This document shows, in pieces, positions 1 through 7,442 of a stretch of DNA of 64,000 nucleotides. This DNA is from Clostridia bacterium (GTDB lineage: Bacteria; Bacillota; Clostridia; Lachnospirales; Lachnospiraceae). The notes under the pieces are model-generated. The model saw nothing but the letters and a program-made list of their open reading frames with translations. It was not told the origin of the DNA and made no database searches. The translations under genes and the position numbers were made by a program. The stretch is taken from assembly GCA_910574835.1 (NCBI GenBank), contig CAJTDE010000007.1, forward strand, positions 125,212-189,211. Reading direction: 5' to 3'. Each line of letters opens with the position of its first letter. Position 1 is the first letter of the stretch.

Positions 1-27
1 TTCCATGCTCCACCTCTACACACTATT

Positions 28-660
28 ATGATAAGACTTTTCTTAAACATTTGCAACCTTTTTCCTAAAATTAAGCATCTTGATGACCTTGCTCTCTTTT
101 CCCTTTTTGAAAAGCGCCTCCCCACATCACTCCGTCCCTGTCCTTCCTGCGGCTCCCCCTCTTCCTCCTTTTCCTTCAATGGCTCTTATTACAGGTATCT
201 TATCTCCTATTACAAGGGGACTGTTCTCTGCCGCAGGATTTCTGTACGCTCCCTTCTATGTGCTTCCTGCCATAAGTCCCACGCGCTTCTTCTCTCCATC
301 CTCATCCCTCATTCCTCCTTCTCCCTTTCCTTTCTCATCTCACTTCTTTATGCCAGGCTTACCAGGCAGTTCCCCTCCATCCTTTCCCTCTGTGAGCATT
401 TCGGCATTTCCGAATCCTCCTTCTACCGCCTCCGAAAACGCTTTACCCTGGACTCCAAAGAGCTTATTCGCATCCTCAAGTCCTTTTCGGACAACCTCGA
501 TCTCCTGGAGTTCCTCCGGTCCTCCACTCCCTTCATCCTTCATTCTGCCCTGGAGCTCTTTTTCCGCTCCGCCGGTTATTCCTTTCTGCAGCCCTGCGTC
601 AACTTAAGGCCAAGGATAAACCTTAGAAGCATCCCTCCCGGATTCTATCAGATTCCTTGA
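28..660 (+). CDS. DUF6431-like zinc-ribbon/HTH accessory protein of the transposon
   Basis: Protein of 210 residues. An N-terminal ribbon has a CPSCGS knuckle near residue 38 and a second CxxC (LLCASCHKSHALLL) near residue 77, a likely zinc site. A basic helix-turn-helix follows around residues 120-140 (FGISESSFYRLRKRF). In Lachnospiraceae proteins of this build are usually annotated DUF6431 and sit directly before the transposase and ExeA-type ATPase, exactly as here, so a DNA-binding role in end recognition is the natural inference. There is no experimental function that I know of. The gene ends 52 bases before the transposase start, suggesting one transcript. An overlapping frame (80-607) has no recognisable family features and is treated as a shadow. 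Confidence 0.6.
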   Translation: MIRLFLNICNLFPKIKHLDDLALFSLFEKRLPTSLRPCPSCGSPSSSFSFNGSYYRYLISYYKGTVLCRRISVRSLLCASCHKSHALLLSILIPHSSFSLSFLISLLYARLTRQFPSILSLCEHFGISESSFYRLRKRFTLDSKELIRILKSFSDNLDLLEFLRSSTPFILHSALELFFRSAGYSFLQPCVNLRPRINLRSIPPGFYQIP

Positions 661-712
661 CAGTACCTCTATACCTTTCCTAGTGTTATCCTGTCTTCAG
701 GAGGTGATTTGT

Positions 713-1972
713 ATGAATCAAAAACAAATGAACAACGCCATTGCCACGGCCAGCCTGAGGCTTGCGGTTATACAGCCTGCTTTTAATGGGACTTATCCTG
801 ACATGTCCAAGCAGGATTATTATGCACGCATTGCCGAAAAGCCCTTAAAGCTTCCCGACGGCCGGGAGGTCCGCTATTCCCCTGGCACTTTCTCATGCTG
901 GGAATCCGCCTACCGCAAAGGCGGCTTTGACGCACTTATACCCAAGGAACGTTCTGACAAGGGACACTGCCGCAGACTGGATGCGGATTCCATTTCCAAA
1001 ATCTATGAGCTTCGTGAAAGGTTTCCCAGGCTCAGTGCCTCCGGCATTCGCTCTATCATGATTGCCGATGGCCTCATCAATGCATCCGATGCGTCCGTCT
1101 CCACCTTTCAGCGCTTCATCCGCAAAAACAATCTCAAGGGCCTCTCTGCTCCCGGCATTCGGGACCGGAGGGCTTTTGAAGAGGAATTCTCTACCGGCAT
1201 GTACCAGGCTGATACCCTTTATGGTCCCTATATAAAGGAAAATGGCGTTTCCAGAAGGGCCTACTGCATCATGATTCTGGATGATAAGTCCAGGCTCATC
1301 GTCGGCGGAAAGTTTTTCTACCAGGATACCGGCGTGAACTTCCAAAGAGTTCTTCATGATGCGGTTGCCACTTACGGCATACCCGGAAAGCTTTACGTGG
1401 ACAACGGCTCCCCCTATAAGAATGAACAGCTTTCCCTTATCTGCGGGCAGCTTGGCATTGTCCTTATACACACTCCTTTAAGGGATGGCGCCAGCAAGGG
1501 CAAGGTGGAACGAAACTTCCGCACCCTCCGCCAAAGGTTCCTCAATACCTTGGACGCTTCCTCCCTTAAGGACATCAGACAGTTGAACCGCATGCTGGCT
1601 GATTATATCAGGAAGCATAATACTACGGTCCATTCCGCCACCGGCATGCCTCCCTATTCCAGATATATGGAAGATCTCTCACATGTCCGAATGCCGAAGA
1701 GTTCCGATTGGCTGGAGGAATGCTTCCTTCACCGGGTCAAGCGCAAGGTTCGCAATGACGCCACTGTCATGCTTGATAAAAAGCTTTATGATGTCCCCAT
1801 GGAGTTCATTGGCTCTACCGTGGAGATCCGTTACCGGCCTGGGGAGCCTGGAAGCGCTTTTATCCTTCAAAACGACAGCCGCTTTCCTGTAATTCCCACG
1901 GACAAGACCGCCAATTCAAAGGCCAAACGCAACAATCCTTACAGCGTCAGATACGGAGGTGACAGACCATGA
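713..1972 (+). CDS. DDE (rve/integrase-core) transposase
   Basis: Catalyses strand transfer of the transposon. About 419 residues: an N-terminal HTH region (DYYARIAEKPLKL, then SPGTFSCWESAYRKGGFDAL and LSASGIRSIMI), then an RNase H-like core with the DDE triad visible as QADTLYGP, YVDNGSPY and GKVERNF, and a C-terminal beta-barrel-like part. The start is set at the ATG at 713 because AGGAGGTG at 699-706 stands 6 bases before it; the frame is open back to a GTG at 683, which would place the ribosome site inside the gene. It overlaps the ATPase gene by ATGA, indicating translational coupling. The family (IS481/Mu-like rve with partner ATPase) is clear; the exact IS name is not. Confidence 0.88.
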   Translation: MNQKQMNNAIATASLRLAVIQPAFNGTYPDMSKQDYYARIAEKPLKLPDGREVRYSPGTFSCWESAYRKGGFDALIPKERSDKGHCRRLDADSISKIYELRERFPRLSASGIRSIMIADGLINASDASVSTFQRFIRKNNLKGLSAPGIRDRRAFEEEFSTGMYQADTLYGPYIKENGVSRRAYCIMILDDKSRLIVGGKFFYQDTGVNFQRVLHDAVATYGIPGKLYVDNGSPYKNEQLSLICGQLGIVLIHTPLRDGASKGKVERNFRTLRQRFLNTLDASSLKDIRQLNRMLADYIRKHNTTVHSATGMPPYSRYMEDLSHVRMPKSSDWLEECFLHRVKRKVRNDATVMLDKKLYDVPMEFIGSTVEIRYRPGEPGSAFILQNDSRFPVIPTDKTANSKAKRNNPYSVRYGGDRP

Positions 1973-2778
1973 TCCCTTTTACCACCTTTTACGGCATGAG
2001 AATGAATCCCTTTGATAAGGAGCTTCCCTCCAGGGATGCTTATAAAACCCTGGACATGGAACAAACCCAGGGCAGGCTAAACCACTTAAAGGACCATCCC
2101 GGCCTCGGGCTGTTCACCGCAGCTCCAGGGCAGGGCAAAACCTTTTCTCTTAGATATTTTTCCGACGGCTTAAACCCCAACCAGGTGAAATTTTATTATA
2201 TTTGCCTTTCCACCGTCTCCGCCACTGAATTCTACCGGCAGCTCTGTGTCAAGCTGGGGCTGGAGGTCTCCTATAAAAAGACTGTCATGTTTCAGCGTAT
2301 TCAGGAGTATTTTTATTCCATGTGTATGAACAAGAACGTCCACTGCATGATCTGTCTGGATGAGGCCCAGTACTTAAACAGTGACATCTTAAGGGATTTG
2401 AAAATGCTGTGCAACTTCTGCATGGATTCCAAAAACTGTTTTTCCCTGATTCTTTTGGGGCAGCCCGTGCTCGTTAGTCTTATGATGCGCCAGCCCAATG
2501 AAGCCCTGCGCCAGCGTATTGCTGTAAGCTACAGCTTTGTTGGACTTTCCGAGGATGAGGCCAGGGACTATATAAGGGACCGCATGGAGCTTTCCGGAGC
2601 CACTCCCTGCATTTTTGATGAAAATGCCGTTACGGCTGCTTATGCAAGCTGCAATTCCTCCCTGCGCCAACTCAACCTCATCCTCACCAAGGCACTTACA
2701 ATTGGGGCCCAAAACCAAAAGCAGAACGTTGACACGGACATGATTCTGGCCGCCGTGAACGACATTTCCCTGGCCTGA
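1969..2778 (+). CDS. ExeA/TnsC/IstB-like AAA+ ATPase of the transposon
   Basis: Protein of 269 residues. Walker A is AAPGQGKT near residue 47, Walker B is MICLDEAQYL near residue 127, with a sensor-like LLGQP segment (residues 162-166) and an arginine-rich LRQRIAVSY after it. This is the layout of GspA/ExeA-type AAA+ proteins, which in transposons act like MuB, TnsC or IstB by selecting target DNA and activating the DDE transposase. The start ATG overlaps the transposase stop (ATGA). The YGMRMNPFDKEL N-terminus is a common signature of these ExeA-like partners. Functional assignment rests on family and neighbourhood. Confidence 0.85.
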   Translation: MIPFTTFYGMRMNPFDKELPSRDAYKTLDMEQTQGRLNHLKDHPGLGLFTAAPGQGKTFSLRYFSDGLNPNQVKFYYICLSTVSATEFYRQLCVKLGLEVSYKKTVMFQRIQEYFYSMCMNKNVHCMICLDEAQYLNSDILRDLKMLCNFCMDSKNCFSLILLGQPVLVSLMMRQPNEALRQRIAVSYSFVGLSEDEARDYIRDRMELSGATPCIFDENAVTAAYASCNSSLRQLNLILTKALTIGAQNQKQNVDTDMILAAVNDISLA

Positions 2779-3127
2779 TCTTGCGGGGATGCTTTGTAAA
2801 GCCTTCTCTTATGAATCGCCCATGTCGTTTTAGGCTGTCTCTTTCCCTGCCGGAAGGAGGGAAAGGGGAATGCCATGTGGGATCTGTGAGAAAAACGGAC
2901 GTTTCGCAAAGTGTTTGAAAGCCACGGACAATTCACCCGGTTCCTTCATCTGGAACCGGGTTTTCCAGTCACTTGGGGCGAACATAAGGAATTGTTCCAA
3001 AAACATACACAAATCCGGTTTTTAAGCATTTATGGACAAAGGGGAAAAGTCTGACAGAGAACGAAGCATCCGGCTCTTCAGCGCCATGCGGGTATACAGC
3101 CAGCAACACGTGTATAATTGTATGGAC

Positions 3128-3244
3128 AATTTTTAGGAATAATCTGATGGGATGGAGGAAAACGCAGGAATAATTTGCGGGAATAGGGTAAAAAAGCTTA
3201 GATTTAATTTGATGTTTGGATTAGCCACAATTTGACGTTCTACA
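3128..3244. repeat. Transposon right end with repeated AATTTG motifs
   Basis: The 440 bases after the ATPase gene hold no convincing gene. The last 117 carry a repeated motif: AATTTTTAGGAAT near 3129, AATCTGATGGGAT at 3141, AATTTGCGGGAAT near 3173, AATTTGATGTTT at 3206 and AATTTGACGTTCT at 3229. Spacings are about 12, 32, 33 and 23 bases. Arrays of short repeats inside the end are the usual transposase-binding sites of Mu/Tn7-like elements. The motif boundaries are by eye. Confidence 0.5.
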
Positions 3245-3874
3245 GTGATGTGTGCCTAACTGTTTCCACTGTATGCCATACCGCCCCATAACTTTTGAAA
3301 GTTCCTGCTTCTCCGCTTCAATCCATTCATTCCATTCCGTCATTCCCCTTGTGCCGCCTTTAAAGCCCTGCTCTGCTAATGCTCCTTTGAAGGAAACTCT
3401 CGTGTCAAGTCCACGCTTGCTGTTACGGATAAAAGGGACAAAATCAATATGAATGTGCGGTGTCTGCTCGTCCATGTGCAAGTGGCTTGAAAATACAAAC
3501 AGGTTCGGATTTCTTTCTTGAAACTGCTCCATAAACTCACATAAAATATTTTTCGCCAACTGCCCCTCATTGCTCTGCACGTTCATATCGTCCTTATTAC
3601 CGATTTGGAAGATAACTTCATAAAATAATTTTTCCTGCTTGCCCCGGCGTATCTTCTCATAGTAATCGTCAATCTTTCGGTCACTCCGTTTCTGCTTTGC
3701 GTTGTAGCGTTCCAGTGCTTCATCAAAAAGATTGTGATAGACTTCTTTTATATCCGAGTGGCAAAACTCCACGTTATCCCGGCTTCGTTCCTTATCTACA
3801 TTCTTTGCGCTAAAGGCTCTCGTATTGTGATTGACTGAACCTTTCCCCATCATGCCGCTAATCGTCCTTTCCAA
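3221..3874 (-). pseudogene. mobV: MobV-family relaxase, C-terminus removed by transposon insertion
   Basis: Relaxase that would nick oriT to start plasmid or element transfer. The MobV/Pre signature is intact: SVNHNTRAF in the N-terminal strand and the metal-binding HMDEQTPHIHIDF motif (HxDExxPHxH) in mid-protein. Family members run on for at least another 100-250 residues after the QLGTH segment, but here the frame enters transposon DNA at 3244 and stops after eight foreign residues. The start is set at TTG 3874 since GGAGG lies 9 bases upstream; an ATG at 3892 would put that ribosome site inside the gene. About 217 residues remain, enough for the catalytic domain but not for the usual DNA-binding/coiled-coil tail. 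Confidence 0.85.
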
Positions 3875-3906
3875 TAGACATATCCTCCACATTCTATATA
3901 CTAATT

Positions 3907-4197
3907 TTACTGCGCCGACAGGCGCAAGGCTTTGTTACTTTCCCGAAAGTAACGCAAAAGCACTTTCGACAGGCTACGCTCTATCAAAAGTGCCTTTGCG
4001 CCCTGCCGGGGGCTTTCCGTCCTGCGGACGGTGGGCGGCTTTTCGCTGCCTTGATACCGCCGCTTTCCGGCTTTCTCCCAACACCGCAACATTGCAATGT
4101 CTATAATCTTTGCAACCTTACAATCTTCAAGAACGCAATTCCAAGACTGCAAAATTCTAATACCCTGCATTGTTGCGCTGTTACCTTTCTCCGTCAC
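3907..4197 (-). CDS. Small hypothetical ORF overlapping the candidate oriT
   Basis: Open frame of 96 codons whose GTG start overlaps the stop of the upstream ATPase gene (GTGA), which is the main argument that it is translated. Its second half runs straight through the four oriT-like hairpins. The predicted product is basic, has no recognisable domain and no membrane segment. I cannot tell whether the protein is real or whether the overlap only reflects the inverted-repeat composition. It does not belong to any family I recognise. Confidence 0.3.
   Translation of the reverse strand: MTEKGNSATMQGIRILQSWNCVLEDCKVAKIIDIAMLRCWEKAGKRRYQGSEKPPTVRRTESPRQGAKALLIERSLSKVLLRYFRESNKALRLSAQ
3912..4031. 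other. Candidate oriT: four clustered hairpins upstream of mobV
   Basis: Immediately upstream of the relaxase are four inverted repeats in 120 bases. They are GCGCC/GGCGC (3912-3925), GTTACTTTC/GAAAGTAAC with a 2-base centre (3934-3953), a 13-base arm pair with one mismatch (3954-3966 with 3987-3999), and CCGTCC/GGACGG (4017-4031). MobV relaxases act at oriT regions that hold inverted repeats next to the relaxase gene, so this is the best oriT candidate. No nick sequence was matched. Confidence 0.5.
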
Positions 4198-5171
4198 TGT
4201 CTGATTTTATCCAGTTCCCAATACCATGTGTTGTTTATGCGCTTCGCCCGGACACCCAACTCTTTCTTCGCATTTTCCAGTGTCCGCTTCGATATGCCCT
4301 GTTCGTCTGCTAGACTGAAAATCTCATTGCTCTGCATAGCGTTGTTTGTTTCTGCCAGTTCCCGAAGCAGACGCTTCGCCTGTTCCATTTTATTTGCTTT
4401 CGGGGCAATGCCGCCTAACACTTCATCAGCGGTAATCTCATAATCCCCTAGCCATTGAAAACCGTCCTCCGACAGTGCAAATGCTTTCGGGTGTCCGAAC
4501 GCCGCAAGGTTGTTTTTAATCTGCACCACAGCCCTTATATTTTCTTCTCCCTCAACCCTGCCGACTAGAAGAACGCTTCTAGCGACTGCAAAGAAATCTA
4601 TCGACCCCATTCCCCGGTATGCCGCTTTATTTCCTGCCGCTTTGTTCATATGCCCGACAAGGACAATCGCACACTGGTATTTCTCTGCAAGTGCCGCTAA
4701 TTTCTTCGTCATATCCCTTGCTTCGTTTGCTCGGTTCATATCCATACCGCCGCCCAAATAGGCTTGTATCGGGTCTAAAATCAACAGCTTTGCGCCTGTC
4801 TTTATAACAGCTTCTTCCAAGCGTTCATCTATCATGGAAAGTGATTTTATCTTTTCATCAATGACCGAGATTTTCTCACAGTCTGCCCCCGCCTGTTCCA
4901 ATCGGGGCTTTACCGTATCGGCAAGACCGTCCTCCGCACTCTGATAGATTACATTCAAAGGCTCTGTAAGTTTCATTTCACCGTCTAATCCCTCTCCATT
5001 TGTCAGCTTCGCCGCTATGTTCAGCACAAATGTTGTTTTTCCGTCCCCCGGATCGCCTTGTACGATTGTCAGCTTGCCATAGGGGATAAACGGAAACCAC
5101 AGCCAAGAAACTTCCTGCGACTGTATCTCCGACAATTTAATCAACTGTAATTCTGTTTTTGTTTCTTCCAT
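4194..5171 (-). CDS. RecA-like (RepA/AAA_25-type) ATPase of the mobilizable element
   Basis: Protein of about 325 residues. The RecA fold is clear: Walker A GDPGDGKTTF near residue 38, Walker B LLILDPIQAYL near residue 125, and a VGHMNKAAGNKAAYRG segment typical of hexameric RepA/DnaB-like ATPases. The C-terminal 90 residues look like a winged helix (SKRTLENAKKELGV). Such proteins in small mobile elements are replicative helicase/RepA-like; here, next to integrase and relaxase, it may support replication after excision. Start chosen at ATG 5171 because GGAGG stands 6 bases upstream; the earlier ATG at 5183 overlaps that site. Confidence 0.75.
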   Translation of the reverse strand: MEETKTELQLIKLSEIQSQEVSWLWFPFIPYGKLTIVQGDPGDGKTTFVLNIAAKLTNGEGLDGEMKLTEPLNVIYQSAEDGLADTVKPRLEQAGADCEKISVIDEKIKSLSMIDERLEEAVIKTGAKLLILDPIQAYLGGGMDMNRANEARDMTKKLAALAEKYQCAIVLVGHMNKAAGNKAAYRGMGSIDFFAVARSVLLVGRVEGEENIRAVVQIKNNLAAFGHPKAFALSEDGFQWLGDYEITADEVLGGIAPKANKMEQAKRLLRELAETNNAMQSNEIFSLADEQGISKRTLENAKKELGVRAKRINNTWYWELDKIRQ

Positions 5172-5200
5172 AATGCCCTCCATTTCTGAAAATCGTTGTC

Positions 5201-5259
5201 ACTGGAAGAAACCTCTGCTATACTTGTATTGTGGATATTGATAACAGAGGTTTTCCAGT
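5201..5259. repeat. Inverted repeat between int and the RepA-like gene
   Basis: ACTGGAAGAAACCTCTG at 5201-5217 pairs with CAGAGGTTTTCCAGT at 5245-5259, allowing a two-base bulge. It lies between the integrase stop and the ATPase start. It may be an attenuator inside the operon, though no long T-run follows on the minus strand. Confidence 0.45.
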
Positions 5260-5269
5260 TATCACAGCC

Positions 5270-6346
5270 CTAACAGTTGCCGCTGTCGGGGCTATTTCCT
5301 TTTTCGCTGTCAAGTAAATCTGCCACTCTCCGTTGCTGATTAGGATATAAGTGTCCGTAGGTATTCAGCGTAATGCGAATATCCTTGTGCCCTACTCTCT
5401 CTTTTATCAAAAGTGGTTCTATACCCTTATTGATTAAGTACGCCACATGAGAATGTCTAAGGTCATGTACCCGGATATTCTTCACTCCGGCTTTCGTTAT
5501 TTGGCGTTTCATTTTATGCTGAACCGCTTCCTGCACGATTGGGAAAAGTCTTTCATCGTCCGGCATACCATAGTGACCGTCAACAAAATCTTTAATTTCC
5601 TTTTTCAAAAACTCCGGGATTTCAACAGTCCTTACCGATTGCTTTGTTTTCGGTTCTGTAATAACGTCCTGCCTGCCAGTACGATAATACGTTTTGGTGA
5701 TGCTGATTTGGTTATTTTCAAAACTTATATCGCCCTTTGTCAAAGCTAATAATTCGCCAATCCTACAGCCCGTCCAAAAGAGGATTTCAAAGATTAAATA
5801 GTATCGTGTTCCCGGCTCTATCGTCTGAATAAATCTCTGATATTCCTCTGTTGTCCAAAAGTCCAAACTCCTTGAATCGGAATTTCCCATGCGCTTCACT
5901 TTCTTACATGGATTTGTATGCAAATCATAAATGCGTGACGCATGAGTAAATATACAGGTCAACTGATTTTGTATCATTCTTAAATAGCTTTCCGAAAATC
6001 CCTTTGTCTGCATTTCGTTCTGCCATTGTATGATTTGTGAAGCGGTAATCTCACTCAACATTTGTTCGCCAAAGTAGGGAATAATGTGTTGCTCCATCAT
6101 ATACCGTTTATTCTTCATGGTGCGGTCTTTCAATTCATTCTGCTTATCCTCAAAATAGACCTCCATAAATTCACTTAACTTCATATCCATGCTTCGGCTA
6201 CTGCTTAATTTCTTTTGCCGCTCGTACTCTAACGCTTCTCTTTTTGTTTCAAATCCTCTCTTTCTTCGCTTTTTCTTCTCTCCCTTTGCCGTTGTTTCAA
6301 ACCATTGCGCCGACCACTTTTTCGTGTCTTTCTCCTTATAAGCCAT
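5270..6346 (-). CDS. int: Tyrosine recombinase (phage/ICE-type integrase)
   Basis: Protein of 358 residues that inserts and excises the element. Domain order: a basic arm-type N-terminus (YKEKDTKKWSAQWFETTAKG, a three-strand arm-binding fold), a SAM-like core-binding domain (about residues 55-150), and the catalytic domain. Catalytic residues visible are Arg in TGCRIGELLAL, His and Arg in HDLRHSH, the second His in GHKDIRITL, and the Tyr of NTYGHLYP. Length and layout match Tn916-like and small-element integrases. The start has GAGGAG 8 bases upstream. The small HTH gene precedes it by 18 bases, the usual xis-int arrangement. Confidence 0.93.
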   Translation of the reverse strand: MAYKEKDTKKWSAQWFETTAKGEKKKRRKRGFETKREALEYERQKKLSSSRSMDMKLSEFMEVYFEDKQNELKDRTMKNKRYMMEQHIIPYFGEQMLSEITASQIIQWQNEMQTKGFSESYLRMIQNQLTCIFTHASRIYDLHTNPCKKVKRMGNSDSRSLDFWTTEEYQRFIQTIEPGTRYYLIFEILFWTGCRIGELLALTKGDISFENNQISITKTYYRTGRQDVITEPKTKQSVRTVEIPEFLKKEIKDFVDGHYGMPDDERLFPIVQEAVQHKMKRQITKAGVKNIRVHDLRHSHVAYLINKGIEPLLIKERVGHKDIRITLNTYGHLYPNQQRRVADLLDSEKGNSPDSGNC

Positions 6347-6364
6347 ACTGTCACGCTCCTCTCT

Positions 6365-6559
6365 TTAGCTTATTGATAACTCATAACCGTACATTTTCTT
6401 TGCCCAAAACGCCCTCGGAATACGTCCTGCCATTGTAATATACCCCTGTCCTGCAAGTTCCCTGTTCAGTTCTTTTACAATCTTGTAGGCATGAGATTTT
6501 GAACAATTTAACTCTTTGGCTATATCTTCCGCACTCATCATATAACGGTAGTTTGCCAC
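6365..6559 (-). CDS. Small HTH protein, probable excisionase/directionality factor
   Basis: A 64-residue protein starting at GTG with AGGAGG 8 bases upstream. It holds one winged-HTH-like segment (MSAEDIAKELNCSKSHAYKIVKELN) and a short basic tail. Size, fold and position directly upstream of int are those of excisionases of integrative elements, which bend the att DNA and bias the integrase towards excision. It could instead be a simple regulator. The promoter region to its right contains the palindromic operator cluster shared with the divergent XRE gene. Confidence 0.65.
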   Translation of the reverse strand: MANYRYMMSAEDIAKELNCSKSHAYKIVKELNRELAGQGYITMAGRIPRAFWAKKMYGYELSIS

Positions 6560-6615
6560 ACGTTTGTCCTCCTTTCCCCTTTTAGAAATCCATTACAATA
6601 TTTGCATTTAATAAT

Positions 6616-6773
6616 TATACGAATTTCGTATATTCATATTATCACCTTATACATACAATGTCAACACTTCGTAAAAATATTTTTACGAACTTCGTATTTG
6701 CATTTTTTTATTTTTCTCTTTTATGTTTTTCGTATATGTGGTATGATGATAAATAGGATTTATGCTTTTCGTA
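6616..6773. promoter_or_regulatory. Operator cluster with repeated TACGAA/TTCGTA motif between xis and the XRE regulator
   Basis: The 245-base divergent gap is A+T rich and holds repeated TTCGTA half-sites. There is a 17-base palindrome TATACGAATTTCGTATA at 6616-6632, a 22-base perfect palindrome at 6668-6689 (TTCGTA ends, AT-only centre), an overlapping TACGAACTTCGTA at 6684-6696, and single TTCGTA at 6729-6734 and 6768-6773. A TGG-TATGAT extended -10 lies at 6739-6747. Repeated dyads in a divergent promoter are the usual operators of the adjacent XRE repressor. Confidence 0.6.
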
Positions 6774-6804
6774 ATTATTCAACATATGAAAATAGGAGGT
6801 CACT

Positions 6805-7287
6805 ATGGGAGATGGAAAGAAACTGAAAGAAATACTTGACAGTAAGAACACAAATGTCCGTCAGATTGCAAAGGCTACTGGAATTAGTGCTACAACACTA
6901 TATTCTATTATTCAAAAGGATTCCAATATCCGATTTGACTTTGCCTTGCGGTTGGCAAATGAATTAGAAATTGATGTGAATGAGATATGCGCCGCCAGTC
7001 CATTCTCCGGCGCTATTACCGAAGAAGAAATATATCCCACGCTCCCCGATGGACTAAATGGCGCTCTTGACGGAAACCGGGTAAAGGTATATTTGAAAAA
7101 TTCACTGTATCCGCTTATGTATCTGTTTGGAAAAAATAGTATGCCCGATGTGGATAACCTGTTGACTTCATTTTATCAGCTAGACGATGAAGCAAGAAAG
7201 GAAGTAGTGGAAACGATACAGTTCAAGTTACAGTACCACAAAGACAAAGAGCGGGCAGAACAGGTAAAGCAAATAAAAGGTTGGTAA
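6805..7287 (+). CDS. XRE-family transcriptional regulator of the mobile element
   Basis: Protein of 160 residues with an N-terminal XRE/Cro-type helix-turn-helix (residues 6-60: VRQIAKATGISATTLYSII, then RFDFALRLANELEIDVNEI). The remaining 100 residues have no recognised domain; they end in a helical stretch (DEARKEVVETIQFKL) often seen in clostridial element repressors. Start supported by AGGAGG 6 bases upstream. It is read away from the xis-int operon, with the palindromic cluster in between, so it probably controls both its own gene and excision. A strong terminator follows directly. Confidence 0.8.
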   Translation: MGDGKKLKEILDSKNTNVRQIAKATGISATTLYSIIQKDSNIRFDFALRLANELEIDVNEICAASPFSGAITEEEIYPTLPDGLNGALDGNRVKVYLKNSLYPLMYLFGKNSMPDVDNLLTSFYQLDDEARKEVVETIQFKLQYHKDKERAEQVKQIKGW

Positions 7288-7295
7288 AAAGACAA

Positions 7296-7338
7296 ACTCC
7301 AATGAAAGTGGTGCCAAATTTCATTGGAGTTCTTTTTT
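7296..7338 (+). terminator. Intrinsic terminator of the XRE regulator
   Basis: A perfect 12-base stem ACTCCAATGAAA (7296-7307) with TTTCATTGGAGT (7319-7330), followed by TCTTTTTT. It marks the end of the mobile element's last gene. Confidence 0.9.
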
Positions 7339-7393
7339 ATGGCACCGTTTTGGCACCGCTTTATACATTTTCACTGTTGCAAAGTTTCAAAAA
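7339..7393. other. Likely right attachment region of the mobile element
   Basis: Between the element's terminator and the tuf terminator are two direct GGCACCG copies (7341-7347 and 7352-7358) separated by TTTT, plus an inverted GGTGCC at 7310-7315. Short direct repeats close to an end are typical integrase arm sites. The crossover core itself cannot be named without the left junction. Confidence 0.35.
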
Positions 7394-7419
7394 GGGCTTC
7401 CCGATTTCTCGGAAAGCCC
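7394..7419 (-). terminator. Terminator of tuf (end of the str operon)
   Basis: On the minus strand GGGCTTTCCGA, a GAAA loop and TCGGGAAGCCC (one G-U pair) are followed by TTTTT. It ends the rpsL-rpsG-fusA-tuf transcript 23 bases after the tuf stop. Confidence 0.85.
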
Positions 7420-7442
7420 CATAAAATCTAGCTTTTTACTGA

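Larger units (their letters stand above)
1..3244 (+). mobile_element. Three-gene DDE transposon, right part (left end outside window)
   Basis: Three same-strand genes (DUF6431-type zinc protein, rve-fold DDE transposase, ExeA/TnsC-like ATPase) form a transposition cassette of the Mu/Tn7-like kind. The right end can be placed at about 3244. There the MobV reading frame on the minus strand stops matching its family right after Gln-Leu-Gly-Thr-His, and the transposon-side sequence reads outward as 5'-TGTAGAACGTC, a TG-start end typical of this transposase class. The left end and the target duplication lie beyond base 1. The call of the gene types is firm; the exact end is inferred. Confidence 0.75.
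3245..7390. mobile_element. Integrated mobilizable element (MobV / RepA-like / Int / Xis / XRE), left part outside window
   Basis: A relaxase remnant, hairpin-rich candidate oriT, RecA-like ATPase, tyrosine integrase, small HTH protein and divergent regulator stand together, all unrelated to the flanking translation operon. There are no type IV secretion genes, so it would be mobilized by another element. The right border falls in the short gap between the regulator's terminator (7296-7338) and the tuf terminator (7394-7419). The left border and the rest of the relaxase must lie beyond the left edge of the window, on the far side of the transposon. Confidence 0.65.

Noticed and set aside
2779-3220. 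Minus-strand ORFs 2640-2936 and 2830-3012
   Set aside because: No family signal, overlap the ATPase gene or lie in the transposon end; treated as non-coding.
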